Positions 60,337 through 64,000 of a stretch of 64,000 bases of DNA are shown here, in pieces. Under the pieces are notes generated by a model, which did not search any database, was not told where the DNA came from, and was given only the letters and a program-made list of their open reading frames with translations. Made by a program: the position numbers and the translations under genes. This stretch comes from Chondrilla cf. caribensis (Eukaryota > Porifera > Demospongiae > Chondrillida > Chondrillidae). How positions within the stretch are numbered: position 1 is the first letter of the stretch; each line of letters opens with the position of its first letter. The stretch lies in the NCBI GenBank assembly GCA_964020155.1, contig OZ026554.1:2590327-2654326 (forward strand), read 5' to 3'.

Positions 60337-61552
60337 CTATCCAGTCAGTCCATTGCTTGTCCCCTTTTCTAAGACTCCTCCCTTTGTTTCACGTAGTCTT
60401 TGGGGTCCTATGTCTCCTTTTGGTCCTCTATCTCCTTGTGGTCCTTGCGGTCCTTGAGGTCCTTGGGATCCTTTGTCTCCTTTTGGTCCTCTGTCTCCTT
60501 GTAGTCCTTGTAGTCCTTGTGGTCCTTGTGGTCCTTGTGGTCCTCGAGGTCCTATGTCTCCTTTTGGTCCTCTGTCTCCTTGTAGTCCTTGCGGTCCTTG
60601 TGGTCCATGAGGTCCTACGTCTCCTTTTGGTCCTCTATTTCCTTGTCCTTGTAGTCCTTGTGGTCCTTTTGGTCCTTGTGGTCCTCGAGGTCCTATGTCT
60701 CCCTTTGGTCCCCTGTCTCCTTGTGGTCCTTGTGGTCCTTGTTGTCCTTGGGAACCTTTGTCTCCTTTTGGTCCTCGATCTCCTTGTGGTCCTTGTGGTC
60801 CTTGGGATCCTATGTCTCCTTTTGGTCCTTTCAGTCCTGGTTCACCTTTCTGTCCACCAGTTCCTGGCTGTCCTGTTTCTCCACGTTCACCTTTCGTTCC
60901 ATTAACTCCTTGATTTCCTAGTTCACCCTTTTCTCCCTTTGTTCCATTGAGTCCCGGTTGTCCTGGCAGTCCTGTTTCACCTATTGGTCCATCACTTCCT
61001 GGAAGTCCTTGCATTCCATTTGGTCCTGGTTCACCTTTCTGTCCAGCCATTCCTTGAGGTCCTGCATCTCCCTGTTCACCCTTCTCACCATCAGTCCCAT
61101 TCAACCCCATTGGTCCTATTTTGCCTTGATTTCCACGCTTACCCTTTTCACCTTTTGGTCCAGGTGTACCAGGTGGTCCAGGTGGACAAATGCAAGATTC
61201 AGGTGTTGGGGAAACAGTGCCTCCTCCACGTCTCATTCTTTGAAGAAGTTTATCCAATTCTGTTAAAAACAAGTAGATTATTTTTCAAGGCTATGTAAAG
61301 CTGCCTAAAAATATTCCTGATAATACAGGTTCAGGAGTTTTCAGGATGTTCCAAGAGTAGCAATTTGTATACAATCAAATTTTATGTATATTACATTTAT
61401 GTAGTGTGTACACGTGTTAATTGACCTATAGTTGTATGCAGTGATAATGAAATACCAGAGGGTAACAAATAATTATTAGGGGCTGCCGCAGGCAGCCCCT
61501 AGATTGTTTTCATTTCGACTTCCGGTATGTAACGCTCGTCCGATAGATATAT

Positions 61553-61587
<35 letters not shown>

Positions 61588-61986
61588 GTGTTCCTACGCG
61601 TAACCGCAACAATGAATTTATATTAGAATTTATATTGCGCGAAATAAAGATGGCCGATTTCGAACGCCGACAATTTGAATTTGGGCTGGAATTCGTGCGC
61701 TGAAGCTTCGCCAAACGTGATAACTTCAGCGAAGGTTCTTCTGAACCTAAGAAATACGCGCAAGTAATTCGAGTGCGGGGGGCGGCAGCCCCACGAGTTT
61801 TTGAACTCGAATTACTTGTTTTTTATTATAATACATTATCTATCATATAAATTTTATAAACAATATTACAGTATTCCATATGTACCCCTCTCTGACATGT
61901 ACTCCCTCATACACACCATAGCAACTATTATAGCACAATTTGTGTGTATACCCATATGTACCTAAATGTAACATGTATGTCAACTA

Positions 61987-62047
<61 letters not shown>

Positions 62048-62052
62048 CGTAC

Positions 62053-62085
<33 letters not shown>

Positions 62086-63054
62086 TGCACCCACACACAT
62101 CAGATTCAATCTATATGTCCCTTTGAGTGTTAAAATTAGCACTATTTTCTATAAAGGAGTTGTGGGCAAGGCTTCCAAAAGATGATCTGTATTAAGAGTG
62201 AACTTGTATATGCATCAATAATGGGGCTCGGAGATCTGTATCAGACATATCAGAATTTTGTCATTTTGCCATTATGAAGACCAATATGCTCCGTAACATC
62301 TCTGTATAGCACTAAAACCGTGCATGGTGAGGGTAATACATCAGATATTGTGTGAGACCAGAATGTACAAACAGTAAAAGGATGATAATCAGCTTATTAC
62401 AAATATATACAGACAAAAATAAAACAAATTCCATCAAATTGGTGGTTATTATTATGATATTAATTTGTAGTTGTATTATTATTATATTGTAGGAGCTCAT
62501 TTGCTTGGTGCACTGATCACAGGCCTGAGGGTAGCTACTTGAGACAGATAATTACTAATGTGAAATTAAATTACAGTGCAATTGGTTGTGTCTACCAACA
62601 TATTTGAGTGAATGACAAACAGGAAACTTGTATTATAATTGTTTATGAACTGATTAATTTACTACCCCTTCTTATTATTTATGATTCATGCATTACTCAA
62701 ACAGGAGTGCTATAATCAGATGGTACTGTCAGTAAGGGACCAGCTGTAGTGACACTGTTTCTTTTCACAGCCAGGATATAGGTCCGTACCTACAGATTGC
62801 AATGAACCTCACTGGAACTAACCTTTGGCTTCAATTTGCTCTAGCCTCTTCTCCAGCCGTTCATTCTTGTGGTGGAGTAACTCTATTTCAGTCACCAGTG
62901 AATTTATTTCTGTTTGGGACTGCTGTTTGAGATCCTCCACTTCCTTCTGAAGTGTGTCAAGTGCCTTTTGGAAGTCAATGCTACCCCCGATACTGGTAGT
63001 CACCACATAGCACAAAAGAGCCACTTGTAGAAAGACCTTAGTGTTTAGAGCCAT
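60337..63054 (-). CDS. Coiled-coil collagen-like secreted protein, copy C (long helix)
   Basis: Exons 63054-62823 and 61259-60337, phase 1, 384 residues. Exon 1 gives [20 protein letters not shown] (signal peptide) and a coiled coil almost identical to copy A. Exon 2 has [10 protein letters not shown] (CxC) and 87 Gly-X-Y triplets, with one missing residue at [12 protein letters not shown] sequons are at GLNGTDG, GLNGTKG and GVNGTKG. The extra length is repeats of [21 protein letters not shown] units, absent from A. The tail [19 protein letters not shown] differs from A and B, yet the stop codon context TGACTGGATAG is the same as in A, so a frame change near the end of the helix is likely. 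Intron 1.56 kb, with a (CA)n and an extra insertion at 61479-61817. Confidence 0.8.
61479..61817. mobile_element. Insertion in the copy C intron with hairpins and GGGGCTGCC ends
   Basis: It begins with a perfect hairpin (GGGGCTGCC-GCA-GGCAGCCCC, 61479-61499) and ends with another (arms 61762-61774 and 61805-61817, AAGTAATTCGAGT) that encloses GGCGGCAGCCCC. It has far more CpG than its surroundings and holds an (AT)n at 61558-61581. The equivalent place in the copy A intron (near 32125) is uninterrupted, so this arrived after the genes separated. The family is unknown to me. Confidence 0.6.
61989..62092. repeat. (CA)n array in the copy C intron
   Basis: Pure CA to about 62045, then impure CA with ATGCGT and CAAACA interruptions, in the same relative place as in copies A and B. 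Confidence 0.95.
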
Positions 63055-63089
63055 AACTGTAACTCCAGCAAATGGACTCAGTTTGTTAG

Positions 63090-63860
63090 TACTAGTTTGT
63101 GGTCACCACAGTGGAATAGACTATTTCATGGTCACTTGGAGGACACACCCACTTTTAATGATATTCATTACCACTGTACACTTCTAAAGCCCAAGTCAGT
63201 TTCCAGGTGCTACTATACAGCAGTCCTGGCAGGATAGACTGCTTTATGGGTATTGAAATAGCTGACCCCACATTTTATGATATTCAATGTCAAGTACTAT
63301 AAAACCATTTAGCTAATATAATAGCTAATTCATTATCACCCTAGAGTATGTGTACAGTATCTGTACACTTGTCCTACTGATTCTTCCTCCTGTCTGTGCT
63401 TGGTTGGATAGAGTGTGAGGGACTATTCTCTACACCCTCCTAACAGTGTTCTTCCAGAGAATATTTGATTTGTCCTTCTTTGCAGTTGCATGCTGATATT
63501 GTTGTGCTGAATCATGCAAGTTTTCATAGCATATGCACACACTCATGCCTGACAATGTACTCACTAATCAAATATTGAATCCTTACATGACTGCTGTCAA
63601 ATGAATTAAGCAAAACCTTCTAAGTGAAGCCATTTTGTCACCTCTAGTGTAGCCATTTCATCCTATGTCTTATATGCACATAATTTTCACATGTGCACAC
63701 ACACATACATGAACACACATGCATATACATATGTATATTCACACAATGTCATGTGTGATTATATTTTTGATATTATAGATGAAAGCAGTAACTTACTCTG
63801 CTATACTGATATCCATAATGTTCCTGTATACTGATCCAGTGAGAATAATAATATTATTGT
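63090..63860 (-). promoter_or_regulatory. Upstream module of collagen copy C
   Basis: Homologous to the module before copies A and B. The AT-rich element is altered here (CCATGAAATAG, near 63118-63128). Conservation of this module across copies may reflect shared recent descent more than function. Confidence 0.35.
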
Positions 63861-63896
63861 ATTTGAATCAATGAAGTGATATGATTGCTTTGTGCG

Positions 63897-63897
63897 T

Positions 63898-63975
<78 letters not shown>

Positions 63976-64000
63976 GTGTGCGTGTGTGTACGTGTGTGCA
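63897..64000. repeat. (GT)n microsatellite at the window end
   Basis: GT repeats with TTT and CG interruptions running to the last base. It corresponds to the (GT)n at 44473-44520 in another duplicated module. Confidence 0.95.

Overview
The window reads as nuclear DNA of an animal. It has GT-AG introns and AATAAA signals, carries abundant (CA)n microsatellites, and holds LINE, Penelope-like, SINE and MITE debris. Its two host gene families are a formin with pleckstrin-homology (PH) domains and short collagens. The small introns beside a fast-duplicating collagen family suggest a non-bilaterian animal, most likely a sponge. This is inference; no marker gene fixes the taxon.

Left part (1-22.1 kb, plus strand). 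The window opens in the last two coding exons of an unrecognised gene (289-2036). Next comes a formin of 29 inferred exons (4848-22125). Its exons join in frame throughout, giving about 1392 residues: an unassigned N-terminal region, a PH domain, a Ser/Pro linker, a proline-rich FH1 with a young 14-residue charged repeat, a complete actin-nucleating FH2, and a second C-terminal PH domain. The architecture fits the PH-domain-containing formin group described in invertebrates. Its introns hold a TA-flanked MITE, a hAT MITE with a perfect 8-bp target duplication, and a long (TG)n just inside one donor site.

Middle (22.1-30.7 kb). This is a transposon-rich boundary with an internally deleted LINE, a MITE, two tails of a Penelope-like element, a broken collagen exon with its intron, and another LINE tail.

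Right part (30.7-64 kb, minus strand). Here lies a segmentally duplicated array of small secreted collagen-like genes. Three copies look intact (31354-33698, 48712-52380, 60337-63054). Each has exon 1 = signal peptide plus coiled coil, a phase-1 intron carrying (CA)n, and exon 2 = a CxC motif, then 46, 51 or 87 Gly-X-Y triplets and a short tail. Collagen exon fragments lie at 28.1, 46.2 and 58.6 kb, a start-codon remnant at 37.17 kb, and upstream-type modules at six places. A CR1-like LINE, a LINE with a YLDDG reverse transcriptase, a P2X7-intracellular-domain-like pseudogene, SINEs and a foldback element sit between them.

The formin would act inside the cell on actin at membranes; the collagens would be secreted, trimerised by the coiled coil and cross-linked through the CxC. 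Nothing in the sequence ties the two gene families together functionally.
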